A DNA stretch of 64,000 bases from contig CAJZBQ010000010.1 in NCBI GenBank assembly GCA_914767885.1, positions 248,001 to 312,000 on the forward strand, read 5' to 3'. Positions 44,108 to 53,049 of this stretch are shown here, piece after piece. Source of the DNA: Blepharisma stoltei. Its lineage: Eukaryota > Ciliophora > Heterotrichea > Heterotrichida > Blepharismidae. Below the pieces are notes generated by a model. That model was not told the origin of the DNA and ran no database searches. It saw only the letters and a list, made by a program, of their open reading frames with translations. Position numbers and translations under genes: made by a program. Position 1 is the stretch's first letter; every line of letters starts with the position of its first letter.

Positions 44108-45274
44108 TTATTCGTTAGCACTTTCCTGTGTCTTTGGCTGCTTGACTCTGTATTTCCCTTGCTTTCCACCAGATTTGTCATATCTTGCATGAGTGTATGA
44201 AGTCTCAGCTTTTGCTTTGACTTCAGCAGGTGGTGGAGCGCTTGCCAGGATTTTTTTGCTTTCTTCATCATTACCCCATGCTCTTGTCTTTTTAGCTTTG
44301 GTTGCATCTTCTGCTTTTTCTTCGGTTTTAGTAGGCTCATATTCTTTTCTTGGCTGCTTTTTAGTATATCTTTGAGGTCTTTCTTGAGCTTCTTTCACAA
44401 TTTCTTTTGGCTCTGCTTTTACTTCAACCTCTGCAGGTTTTTCTTCTTCAACTTGGCTATTTTCTTGCTCTTTTGCAGGCTCCTCTTGCTCTAGCTCCAC
44501 TTCTTTTTTCTTTTCTTCTGCTTCCAATTGTCTTTTCTTCTCAAATTCTAGCTCTTTTGCCAAGGTATCAATAGGTTTTGCATTTCCAAAGGGGTTTGAT
44601 TTTGGCTTTGGAGGTGGTGGCGGAGGTAATTTTTCTTCTTCCACTTTTTGAGGTTGATCTCCACTGGCTGCTATCACAATTTTGCTTGAATTGATAATTT
44701 TAGGCCTTTCTTTAGGTTTTTCTTCTATTTTTGGCTCATAAGCTTCATTATCATATCGGTTCCTTTGTGATTGTGGGTACCTACCTCTCCCTGTTCCTCT
44801 TCTTGATCCTCTTCTGTCGCCTCTCCTTCCTCTACCTCGTCCTTGACCTCCTTCTCCATTTTCTTCCCTCAGATAAATGCTAATATCTCTGCCTCTGAGT
44901 GTCTTTCTATCTTTTTCAGCAATTTTCAAAGCAATTTCTTTATTTGATGTCTTTGCTCTTGCATTGCCTCTAAATCTATTTTTCTCATCTCTAGCCATCA
45001 CTAAGTAAACTTCATCTTTCTCTTCCTCAGTGATACCGAAAAAGCTCCACAAATCGTTTTCGCTTTTGCAATCAAAAGAAATGTTACAGAATTTGAAACA
45101 GTATGGAGGTTTAGAGCTTTCGATCTGACTTGATAAAGATTTTACAGGTTGGGGTGGGGCTTCTGTGAGGGGTTTTTGCTGCTGAGGAGCAGCTTCAGTT
45201 TTTGGAGCTGACTCCTCTTCAGACCATTCCTCTTCACTATCATCAGCCCAATTTGACCTTTTCGGTCCTTCCAT
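44108..45274 (-). CDS. eIF4B/4H-like RRM and RGG RNA-binding protein
   Basis: ATG at 45272-45274 (MEGPKRSNWADDSEEEW); stop UAA 44108-44110; 388 residues. Features in order: acidic N-terminus; a compact degenerate RRM-like domain (PYCFKFCNISFDCKSENDLW to ISIYLREE); RGG/RGR-rich stretch (GRGRGRRGDRRGSRRGTGRG); then KSNPFGNAKPIDTLAKELE, the NPFG-x-AKP motif of eIF4B; and a long Glu/Lys-rich helix and basic end. eIF4B stimulates the eIF4A helicase during translation initiation. Family assignment rests mainly on the NPFG motif. No UGA or IES; higher G+C than neighbours, as expected for a well-expressed gene. Confidence 0.78.
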   Translation of the reverse strand: MEGPKRSNWADDSEEEWSEEESAPKTEAAPQQQKPLTEAPPQPVKSLSSQIESSKPPYCFKFCNISFDCKSENDLWSFFGITEEEKDEVYLVMARDEKNRFRGNARAKTSNKEIALKIAEKDRKTLRGRDISIYLREENGEGGQGRGRGRRGDRRGSRRGTGRGRYPQSQRNRYDNEAYEPKIEEKPKERPKIINSSKIVIAASGDQPQKVEEEKLPPPPPPKPKSNPFGNAKPIDTLAKELEFEKKRQLEAEEKKKEVELEQEEPAKEQENSQVEEEKPAEVEVKAEPKEIVKEAQERPQRYTKKQPRKEYEPTKTEEKAEDATKAKKTRAWGNDEESKKILASAPPPAEVKAKAETSYTHARYDKSGGKQGKYRVKQPKTQESANE

Positions 45275-45367
45275 TATAAACTGAAACAATGGTAAGATAA
45301 ATGAAGCTCATATAGACTCTCTCAGTTGAATTTATCTAGATACTTATTTTATTTGAATACAATAAAT

Positions 45368-47111
45368 TTACCTGAAACTATAATATTTAAGCCGATTATC
45401 TTTATTGTCTGTGGGTCTAGTAATTTTCAATGGTTCTGAAGAATTGCCTAAAGTTGGATGGATGTAAGGGCATCCTTTTTTGGTGCAATTTCTCCCAAAC
45501 TTGCATAAAGTCTAAATAAGTCCTACCTTTACGTGTCTGTATGGGCAGTCATCACCATTTTTGCAGTTAGGATAAAATTCACACTAAGTTTTTCATACAT
45601 TTTTGGTAGGATGCGCATAGCTGCAATGCAAGATGTCTGGACAATCGTGATAATTTGGACATCTCTTTTTGGTTGATTGATCGATGCTTTCTTGTTTCTT
45701 TCATTCTGCAAATAATGCATGTAAATTTACAAGTGAGGCATCTTTAGGAGCTGATAGTGAAAAATTATCAATTGCTGCTTTCAAACGAAACCTATCTATT
45801 GGTTTCGATAAAATTTCAATTAGAGCGTCGTTAGTCTTTAGCGGAGAATGAGCAAGTGAATTAATTGTCATGATCATGCTCTTGTAGTAGCTATTCTCCT
45901 TTAAAATGTGGGCAATACTTTCTTGAAGAAAGGCTTCTAAACATTTTATTCTTTTTAATGTAGTTTCTATAATTCTACCCCTCCGTGAGTGAACAAAACC
46001 ATTGAAAAAATCCTATTTTTTGCCCAAAACCCACCCTCCGTAAGCGAACATAAATTTTTTTATGAAAAAAAATGTTTAATATATAAATGATAATTATTAT
46101 AATGAAATCTATAGCTAATTCTGTTTAATTTTAAACTTACTTACTTACTTACTTAAGATTTATAAACGCTTAACGTCCACTACGGGGTAGGCTAAGTCCC
46201 ACACCCTGCCGCTCGCCTTCGCCGCATCGGGCCTACAGACCACTGGGCCAGTCTGTTTCGATTCACCAGGGTGCGCCTCCGGACGAGTGTTCCGGCTTCG
46301 ACAGCTCATGGATGAGCTACTTGCTTGCAACATGGGTTGCTTTTCGAAAAACCCAAAAAATGGATTTTCTGGTCGGCTATCGGCAAAAAAGGAAAAACAC
46401 GTAGCCTGGGACGTAACGCCCAGTTTCACGCTAGGGAGTTGCCCGAATGGTCCTAAGGACTTCGCTGGGCTTCCCCTTTCCAACTTCCCCCACGAGGAAA
46501 AATCCAACCCTGAGAATAGACTTGGGCTAGGCTCTGCACACAACCAGAATTGCTTACCTAGCATTGCTGTCCTTCTCTGAAATGGGTAAAACCTTGCCGG
46601 ATATAATTAAAATATGTGTCGAGGCTGTATGGCCGGGAGACCATACCCAGACGAAGACGCCATATTTTAATTATGTTTAATTTTAAACAAATTGCGCTTT
46701 AAAAAACATAAATTTTATAAATTAAATTAATATTTGCTTTCCAATTTTTGTGAATAAGGATTTTTTTTAAAATTTCAAAAAAAATTTACTATAAATTTAT
46801 ATATAAATATTTTTAAAAAAAAATTAACCCCTCAAGAATTTTTGTTCGCTCACGGAGGGGGGAGTAAGTGCTTGCTTTGATTTATTAAGTTTTTCAATTT
46901 TTTTCGAGAGTTTTTTAGTTATTTTTAGTCTACTTTCTTCTTTGATTGGAAGTCATGCTCTTTGCAAACCTGATTTTGCTCTTGGATGCTCCAAAGTATG
47001 CATATATGAATGTATTTCACAATAATAGCGTCTTGAATACTGACATGTGCACATCCAATCTGCTTGCTTTTTCTCTGCACAAATTGAGCAATAATAAAAG
47101 CCTTCCATCAT
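45368..47111 (-). CDS. CCCH zinc-finger protein, Nab2/ZC3H14-like fingers, copy 1
   Basis: ATG 47109-47111 (MMEGFYYCSICAEKKQADWM). Two 15-nt introns (45512-45526 and 45584-45598) and one IES (45976-46866) removed gives 275 codons including UAA. N-terminus: a Cys/His finger (CSICAEKKQADWMCTC, then YYCEIHSYMHTLEH). Middle: basic coiled coil. C-terminus: three closely spaced CCCH fingers: RCPNYHDCPDILHCSYAHP, CEFYPNCKNGDDCPYRH and CKFGRNCTKKGCPYIHP. C-x5-C-x4/5-C-x3-H spacing is that of poly(A)-binding Nab2/ZC3H14 fingers, so a nuclear RNA-binding role is likely (inference). The IES lies in the coiled coil and contains a nested SINE-like element. Confidence 0.85.
45512..45526 (-). other. Spliceosomal intron, 15 nt
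   Basis: Minus strand GTAGGACTTATTTAG; joins YRHVK to TLCKFGRN between fingers. Confidence 0.85.
45584..45598 (-). other. Spliceosomal intron, 15 nt
   Basis: Minus strand GTATGAAAAACTTAG; joins AHPTKN to CEFYPNC. Confidence 0.85.
45976..46866. mobile_element. Family A IES with nested S-alpha
   Basis: Left TACCCCTCCGTGAGTGAAC, right TCACGGAGGGGGGAGTA. The family A interior is split by S-alpha at 46137-46674. Removal of 889 bp joins KSKQAL to RIIETTLKRIK, matching the intact run ending KTTLKRIKAL in the paralog. Confidence 0.92.
46137..46688 (-). mobile_element. SINE-like S-alpha inside an IES, 14-bp TSD
   Basis: Direct repeats GTTTAATTTTAAAC (46123-46136 and 46675-46688). On the minus strand it begins ATAATTAAAATATGGCGTC and ends with an AAGT tandem tail. 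The site is within the conserved interior of family A, so the insertion is younger than the IES. Confidence 0.9.
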
Positions 47112-47184
47112 TTATAAAAATCCTTTGTATAGATGGCACAATCACTAATTATTGAGAAGAATATTAACAAGCTAAAATTTTAAT

Positions 47185-48606
47185 TTAAATCAAAGATTTC
47201 GTCGTTAAGTAATGATTTCGATTTACTCTCACACTTTGTAATGGCTTAGATTTCGAATTTCCTGACTTTTCTATCAATTCCACATGCAAATATTGGCATC
47301 CAACATTTCGGCAATTTTTACCATATTTGCAATTTGTCTGTTGAGCTATTACTTTTATATGTCTATATTTGCATGCATCTCCATATTTACAATTTGGATA
47401 AAATTCGCACTAAATCAGACTTACTGTTTTCACTGGATGGGAAAAATTGCAATAAAGCAAATTTTTGCAATCATGATAATTTGGGCATCTTTCTTTTGAT
47501 TTTTGATTGATGCTTTCTTGTTTTTTTCATTCAGAAAATAATGTCTTGAGATTTGTTACTGATTTCCTTCCCCTTTAAACTGGTATAAAAATCCTGTTCC
47601 AATTTTAATGGGGTTAATGTTTTTTATGTAAAACTAAAAATAGCATATAAGCAAAATATTTTTGAATTTTATCTAGCATGATTGTTTAATTTAAAAGGAG
47701 GCTAAAGTATCCAAAAAATGGAAATTTACCCACTCTTTATTCAAATTTAAAGGGGGAGTGAGCTATCTTCAGGAGGCTTGCATTTATCTATTGCGTTTTT
47801 GATTTTTATTTTATCGAAGGGAATTGTTAATATCTCATAAATCTCACATTTGGCTTTGATTGGTGCTTCTTCTTATTATATTTTGAGTTTGACGTGTAAG
47901 CCTGAGTAGACCGCCCTTTTAACTCTGAGCTAGCTAGTGGAGTCACGAGCTGTTCACCTTCGCCACACTTTGAATCAGATACCATAAGCTTTAACCATTT
48001 CGTTCATTCACAGACCATATGAGGTGTGGTGCCTCACTCATTATTTGGCTCTTTACAGGGTGTTCCTCATAAGGAGTATCAAGCAGAAAAGCCCTATGCC
48101 TCCTAAAGTCTTAAACACTATGCGTGCATGCTAGACAAAGGGTCTCTGGGAGAATCAAACCAATTGCTTGAGGATGAAAGATTTCTCAATGATAAATTAT
48201 TTCGACGATGCCATTTTATAACCATAGTTTGTGCTTCTTTTAATGAGCAGATGCTGTCTATCATATCTCTATAAAACTTCTTTTCTTTATTTGCTTTTAC
48301 AAGCATTTCCTCAAGATACTCTTGTAAAGCTTTTATTCTTTTGAGAGTTGTTTTTATGATATTTTTCTTTTCTTCTCTCAGCTTTTTTATTTGTTTTGCG
48401 AGTTTTTTCAAAACTTTTAATTTAGTTTCATCTTTGGCAGGCTGCCAAAGCTTTTTCAGACTTAAATTGCTGATTTTACTACCGTAGTGTTTGATCTTGT
48501 GCAGAGAAGAATGGGTTTCACAAAGAAAGTTGTTAGATCCTGTGCAATTGCATACTCATTCCGCTGCTTTCTGACCTGGGCATACTGAGCAATATAGACC
48601 TTCCAT
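47185..48606 (-). CDS. CCCH zinc-finger protein, Nab2/ZC3H14-like fingers, copy 2
   Basis: Paralog of the adjacent copy 1. ATG 48604-48606 (MEGLYCSVCPGQKAAEWVCN); fingers RCPNYHDCKNLLYCNFSHP, CEFYPNCKYGDACKYRH and CKYGKNCRNVGCQYLH at the C-terminus; 15-nt introns at 47338-47352 and 47410-47424 in the same places as copy 1. Two insertions interrupt it: a family B element near 47560-47761 and a GC-rich block near 47875-48117 whose ends I cannot resolve. The fingers and coiled coil look intact, so it may be functional if both are excised precisely, but the second insertion may mark a decaying gene. Confidence 0.7.
47338..47352 (-). other. Spliceosomal intron, 15 nt
   Basis: Minus strand GTAATAGCTCAACAG, conserved in position with copy 1. 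Confidence 0.8.
47410..47424 (-). other. Spliceosomal intron, 15 nt
   Basis: Minus strand GTAAGTCTGATTTAG, conserved in position with copy 1. Confidence 0.85.
47560..47761. mobile_element. Family B IES with atypical boundaries
   Basis: CTTCCCCTTTAAACTGG at the left and CAAATTTAAAGGGGGAG at the right. No pair of TA sites gives the expected frame. Cutting between the direct repeats TGA (47560-47562, 47759-47761) joins PPEDSS to VTNLKTLFSEW, as in copy 1. Confidence 0.65.
47875..48117. mobile_element. Unresolved GC-rich insertion in CCCH copy 2
   Basis: Higher G+C than the flanks, with stops in the host frames and local inverted segments (GAGCTAGCTAG; GAGTGAGGCACCACACCTC on the minus strand). 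I could not find TA, TSD or intron boundaries that rejoin the flanking coding parts (WFDSPRDPLSS and EAPIKAKCEIYEIL). Confidence 0.5.
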
Positions 48607-48729
48607 TTACTAATTAATAAAATAATCTTTACTCATTTCAATTATAAATCACGTTCTCAATTCAAAACTCATTCAATGTGTATTAATTAAGAACACTACA
48701 ATTAAATTTAGCCAAATGCTGAAGAAACT

Positions 48730-49091
48730 TACTGCCCTTTTAAATTGGAGCAAAAAACTCAGCTCTAATTTAGAATTGATTAATTTTTTTTTAAGATAAA
48801 ATTAATTTAAATTTTTCTTAATAAGCAAAAACAAAAAAATTAATAAATATAATTTTTTATGCTATATTTATTGATTTTAAATTTTATTTTTATATAGATA
48901 ATTTAATATTATTCAACTCTAAGCAGCAATGCATTCACTTCCTCTATTAAATTACTATATATTTATATAAAAAATATTAATTTTTGCCTAAAATTTTCAC
49001 TAAAAAAATTGTTACTACTCCAATTTTAAAAGGTTAACTAGTCCCAAAAATAGAAATTTATCTATATTTTGTGCCATTATAGGGGAGATTA
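48730..49091. mobile_element. Family B MITE/IES, intergenic
   Basis: Left TACTGCCCTTTTAAATTGGA, right GTGCCATTATAGGGGAGATTA, with an internal ACTCCAATTTTAAAAGGTTA. It fills most of the gap between two minus-strand genes. Confidence 0.68.
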
Positions 49092-49200
49092 TTATCTTAT
49101 CATTGAAGCTGTGTCAAAAGTATTTGAAAATAATAACCCAAAGAAACGCATATAGATGCAAAGCAAGCAATCACATTTAAAATAAAGTTCAACAATTTAT

Positions 49201-50097
49201 TTATAGCGGGCCAAACCGAATGCAGTTATGATTAAGGTTTTCATCAATTTCAACGATCCCACCTTGATTTCCAAACAAAGAGCAATAATTTGATGCAGAA
49301 AAAATAGTCAGTACGTTGTTTTCATGAGACCACTTATATCCTTCCATCACAACTTCATGAGCTCTCACAATAAACTCTAACTTATTTCTGTGATTGAACT
49401 CTTGAGATATATCTTGCCCAAAAGTCTTGCCAATTCTGCTGCTCATTCCTCATCCACTTCTTTCATCAGGACCTGAATATAATAAATCACAAATTGCTCC
49501 TTCTTCAATATCCTTAATTCTATTTAAATTATTGATATCTTCTAATGTTTCACAAGATGGAGAAAGCCCTCCATGAATGCCAAAGATTTTGCCCTCTATA
49601 ATTCCAGCTAAAGGAAAATAATCAAATAAATCAGTAAAAAAATTTCAAACAGAAGCCGAGTGATATTTATGTAAGCATTCATCATAAAAGCCATATCATC
49701 TTGATATTGAGCGTGATTCATGATTTCCTCTGGTGAGCATGATACAATCTGGATATCGGATTTTTAAAGCTATTAATAGAGATATCAATTCAACTGAATT
49801 TCTTCCTCGATCTACATAATCTCCTATGAATAAGTAGTTTTTAGTTGGAATATGTCCTTTCATATTAAAAATTTCTATTAGATTGTTAAGTTGTCCATGA
49901 AAATCTCCACACACGATAACTGGGGCTCTAACAAAAGCTACATTACTTTCTTTAATAAGAATTTCTTTACATTTATCACAAAGACTTTTGATTTCATTCT
50001 CAGTAATTGCTCTGCCATTAAGAAGCTGACTCCCTTTGTACGTATGAGAAGCATATTGCGAATATATTTGGGAAAATGATTTTATATACAGAAATTT
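49201..50097 (-). CDS. PP2A-like phosphatase catalytic subunit, divergent, start missing
   Basis: The frame reads from about 50097 to UAG/UAA at 49201 as a full PPP-family core: [59 protein letters not shown] and FSASNYCSLFGNQGGIVEID, so the metal-binding motifs GDxHG, GDxVDRG, GNHE are kept. Trp in RWYGFYDE and SGWGMS positions is UGA in places. It ends HNCIRFGPL and lacks the TPDYFL tail of PP2A. No in-frame ATG exists upstream of LLNGRAITENE; a UAA at 50098-50100 closes the frame. A missing first exon, an undetected IES, or a pseudogene are all possible. Confidence 0.6.
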
Positions 50098-50399
50098 TTA
50101 ATATAATATCTTAAACATATTAATAATCATTTTTAATAAAAAACTCAAGCTAATTCTGTTAAATTTCAGGCAGCTGGTATCCGTGGCTATTTATTAATTA
50201 AACTAGTTCCTTCAAAAAATATTCACAATTCGTGATGCATCAAAATTTTTTTTTTAACGAATGAGAGGAAGTGAGCAATTTTGCTCTCTATCTCTTCCAT
50301 TTTATATAATAGGCATTATCAGATATATTAGATTAACAAAGAACTTTCATTATCGTGTAAAAAATGTTTAAGACGAGATTATTTAACTGATTTATTATT
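50098..50399. other. Intergenic, AT-rich
   Basis: Separates the two phosphatase genes. A short ACTCAAGCTAATTCTGTTAA near 50142 recalls the family A interior; otherwise nothing. Confidence 0.4.
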
Positions 50400-51999
50400 T
50401 TAGAGAAAATAATCTGGCGTTCTCTGCGCAATATTAGGCTCTCCCCTTCTTGGTGCTGGATCGAACTGTATGAAATTTTGATTTAAATTTTCATCAACTT
50501 CAATAATTCCTGCCTGATTGCCACATCTATAGCAGTAATTTGGTGCTGAAAAGATAGTCACCACATTTCTGTCATGGCACCAAGAGTATCCTTCCATGAC
50601 TAGCTGATGTGCTCTTGCAATGAGTTTTAAGTTATTGGTGTGATTAAGGTTAGGTTAGGTTAGGTTTAAGATGTGTATTTATAGTCCCTACTTCCATGCG
50701 TGGTATTCCTCCGCGCTCCTTGAGGCACGAGTGAAAAGGATGGACTTCCATCACTGATTCTCTGAGCCCAGGCCGAAACCCCTGATTTCTCGGAAGTGGG
50801 TTGCCCTATTGAGTCGTCAGCTGACTGTCGCTGGGCACCACCATTTCCAACTCAGCCTTCCGCCCCGAATTACGCCAGTCTTTGCCTCCGGTTGGCCAGA
50901 TCGCCCTTGTGAGAGGACCCTTTTAACTGGAGAGACTTGTGCCCTTGAGATCCCCAAGTCTAGCTTCGCCTCCCCTCTTTCCCGGATCATCTCCAAGAAA
51001 GAACTCTACCCCTTACGGGATTCGGGGCTAAGCCACCAAGTAGCCTAGGCAGGTAACTCACCCTGCCTCTTTCGGACACCGAGTCTGGGCCTCGGCGCTA
51101 CTGGCAAAAAGAATGCGAAAAACTGCTGCCCGGGTCGAGTCCCAAAATCAGCGGAAATTGGGCTGGGCCTCTCGCCTCGAGGCTAACTCTTCCCTTGAGT
51201 AGCTCTCCGCATCCAAAAACCATGTCCGGTATACATAAGGACACCCGCCACGGAAGGACGGGCCGCTCGTCTCCGGCCATTTTATGTATATATTGGTGTG
51301 ATTAAATTGCTCAGAGTTATCCTGCCCAAAAGTGAATCCTGCACCTCTTGGGCTGATTCCCCAGCCAGGCTTTTCGTCAGGATCAGACCATAATAAGTCG
51401 CACATAGCTCCTTCATGTGGGACTTCTTGAATTCTATCCAGCTGCCTTATATGGTCTAAAGTGTCTAATGAAGGTGACAATCCTCCATGTAAACAAAATA
51501 TTTGGTTTTCTACAAGTGCAGTTAAAGGCAAATAATCAAATAAATCAGTAAAGTATTTCCAAACATTGGCTGAATTATATTTTCTCATGCATTCATCATA
51601 AAAGCCGTAAACTTGGGTAATTTGGCGTGATTCGTGATTCCCTCTTGTAATTGTGATTCTGTCTCTGTAGCGGACTTTTAAGGAAACTAGTAAACTTACA
51701 CATTCAACTGAGTAGTAGCCTCTGTCTACATAGTCGCCCGTAAATAAATAATTTGTATCTGGAAGATAGCCACCTATTCTGAAGAGTTCTATTAAATCAT
51801 GAAATTGGCCATGAATATCCCCGCATATGGTAACAGGGACTTTTACAGGCTGAACATTATTTTCTTCAGAAAGAATTTCGCGCGCTTTCTCACAAAGGGT
51901 TTTTACTTCAGCTTCTGAAATGTATTTCCCATCCATTAGCTGGGTAATTTGTCGATCTAAGAGCTCAACATCGCTTAGGGATAAAATGGTTGCTGACAT
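50400..51999 (-). CDS. PPP2CA: Protein phosphatase 2A catalytic subunit
   Basis: ATG 51997-51999 ([18 protein letters not shown]), stop at 50400-50402. Removing the S-beta insert (658 bp) leaves 314 codons, the normal PP2A length. All PPP motifs are present: [76 protein letters not shown], and the PP2A-specific C-terminus ending RTPDYFL, whose Leu is the methylated residue in the family. It is the Ser/Thr phosphatase core enzyme of scaffold/regulatory-subunit complexes. Without removal of the insert the last 80 residues, including the RAHQ motif and TPDYFL, are lost. Confidence 0.93.
50633..51290 (-). mobile_element. SINE-like S-beta in PP2A exon, 15-bp TSD, TTAGG-like tail
   Basis: Direct repeats TATTGGTGTGATTAA at 50633-50647 and 51291-51305. 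On the minus strand the element begins ATACATAAAATGGCCGG and ends AAACCTAACCTAACCTAACC. The body is about 55 percent G+C by eye and noncoding. Losing element plus one repeat joins EQFNHTN to NLKLIARAH. Confidence 0.9.
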
Positions 52000-52046
52000 T
52001 TAAATTATAAAGAAAAATTTATAGTAAAAATTAATGTAAGGAAATT

Positions 52047-52619
52047 TTAGTTTTCGCTACCTACAGGAGTATAATTTAATAGACTTCTTGCTAGCTCTCC
52101 AGATTCAAAACTTCTTAGATTCCTATCAAATGCGCTTCCTGATCTCGGCTTTCAATGCTTTCTTGCCTCTTTTTTACTTACGAGCTGCGGATAAGCTGTT
52201 GCAATAGCAGGAGTTATGATAGGTCTCATAGGATCTTTTCTTCTAGATGAGGTTGATATATTTCTTTTATATCTATTGTTGTTATCATTCCACTTTGCAT
52301 AATCTTCTCTTTTATAAGCAGATTTTACATCTCTCAAGACTTTATAAAAAGCTTTGTTTTCACTATTAATCCTACTAACTTCTCTTTTTCTCCGATTGTA
52401 GTTCAATGATTTTAAATGAACTGGCTTGTTATCGAAGTTTTGGTGATGGAAAATTGTTTGTAGCTTGTCTAGTAAATTGCTGTTTTCGTATTCGATTTCT
52501 CGTATGCGATTTTTACGGTTTTGTGACTTTTTAGAAGTTTGGCCATCTGTTATGTGAGAATATTGAAGATCGTTATGTGCTTCAATCCGGGGTTTGATAT
52601 TGCGGATATTTTTTTCCAT
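52047..52619 (-). CDS. CFAP97-domain protein
   Basis: ATG 52617-52619 (MEKNIRNIKPRIEAHNDLQY), UAA 52047-52049, 190 residues, one UGA Trp (ARKHWKPRSG). The CFAP97/hemingway (KIAA1430) pattern is visible: NSNLLDKLQTIFHHQN, then KPVHLKSLNYNRRKREVSRI, NSENKAFYKVLRDVKSAY and YAKWNDNNNRYKRNIS. The family is tied to cilia and sperm flagella, which fits a ciliate. Short C-terminal tail without motif. No IES. Confidence 0.82.
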
Positions 52620-52858
52620 GCTGTAGTAGTTTTGGAAGATCCTTAATAAAAGTTACATAAGCTTTGTAGCTGTATTTGTAGGCTCTCTAGGAACTGACAT
52701 TTCTTATTGAATTTAATAAATTTATATGAAGCTATTCATTTATAGCATGCATTAACCAATATTTTGCTAAAAAAATAAATGCTTATTTATTATCCGAAAA
52801 TAATTTTCCATCACCTTTTTCATTCAGCAAAATTTTCCAAAATAAAATTATTTGTCTC

Positions 52859-53038
52859 CTATTTCCTTAAAAGTCAAGTCACTTGAAATGGAAGGCTTAT
52901 AAAAATTAAATATGGAGCTAAGACCACCAAAAGTCTAAAACCCTTTCGATTTGATTTTTTCATTAGACCCATGCCAGTGTTAATTGATTGAAAATACATG
53001 TAATCATTCATATCTCTAATCGAGATGCCATACCACAT
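52859..53038 (-). CDS. Possible small membrane protein
   Basis: ATG 53036-53038 to UAG 52859-52861, 59 residues, with one UGA Trp near the end. The last third is a plausible membrane segment (FRLLVVLAPYLIFISLPF). The ATG is only 12 bp from the divergent phosphatase ATG. Protein-like composition is the only support; it could be a chance frame or the end of a longer gene with an upstream exon. Confidence 0.35.
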
Positions 53039-53049
53039 TGTATATAAAA

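Noticed and set aside
46240-46262. tRNA-like B-box word TTTCGATTCACC in S-alpha, and GGGTCGAGTCCC in S-beta
   Set aside because: Both are on the strand opposite to the element's apparent orientation, and I could not place a matching A box or cloverleaf, so I do not claim tRNA origin.
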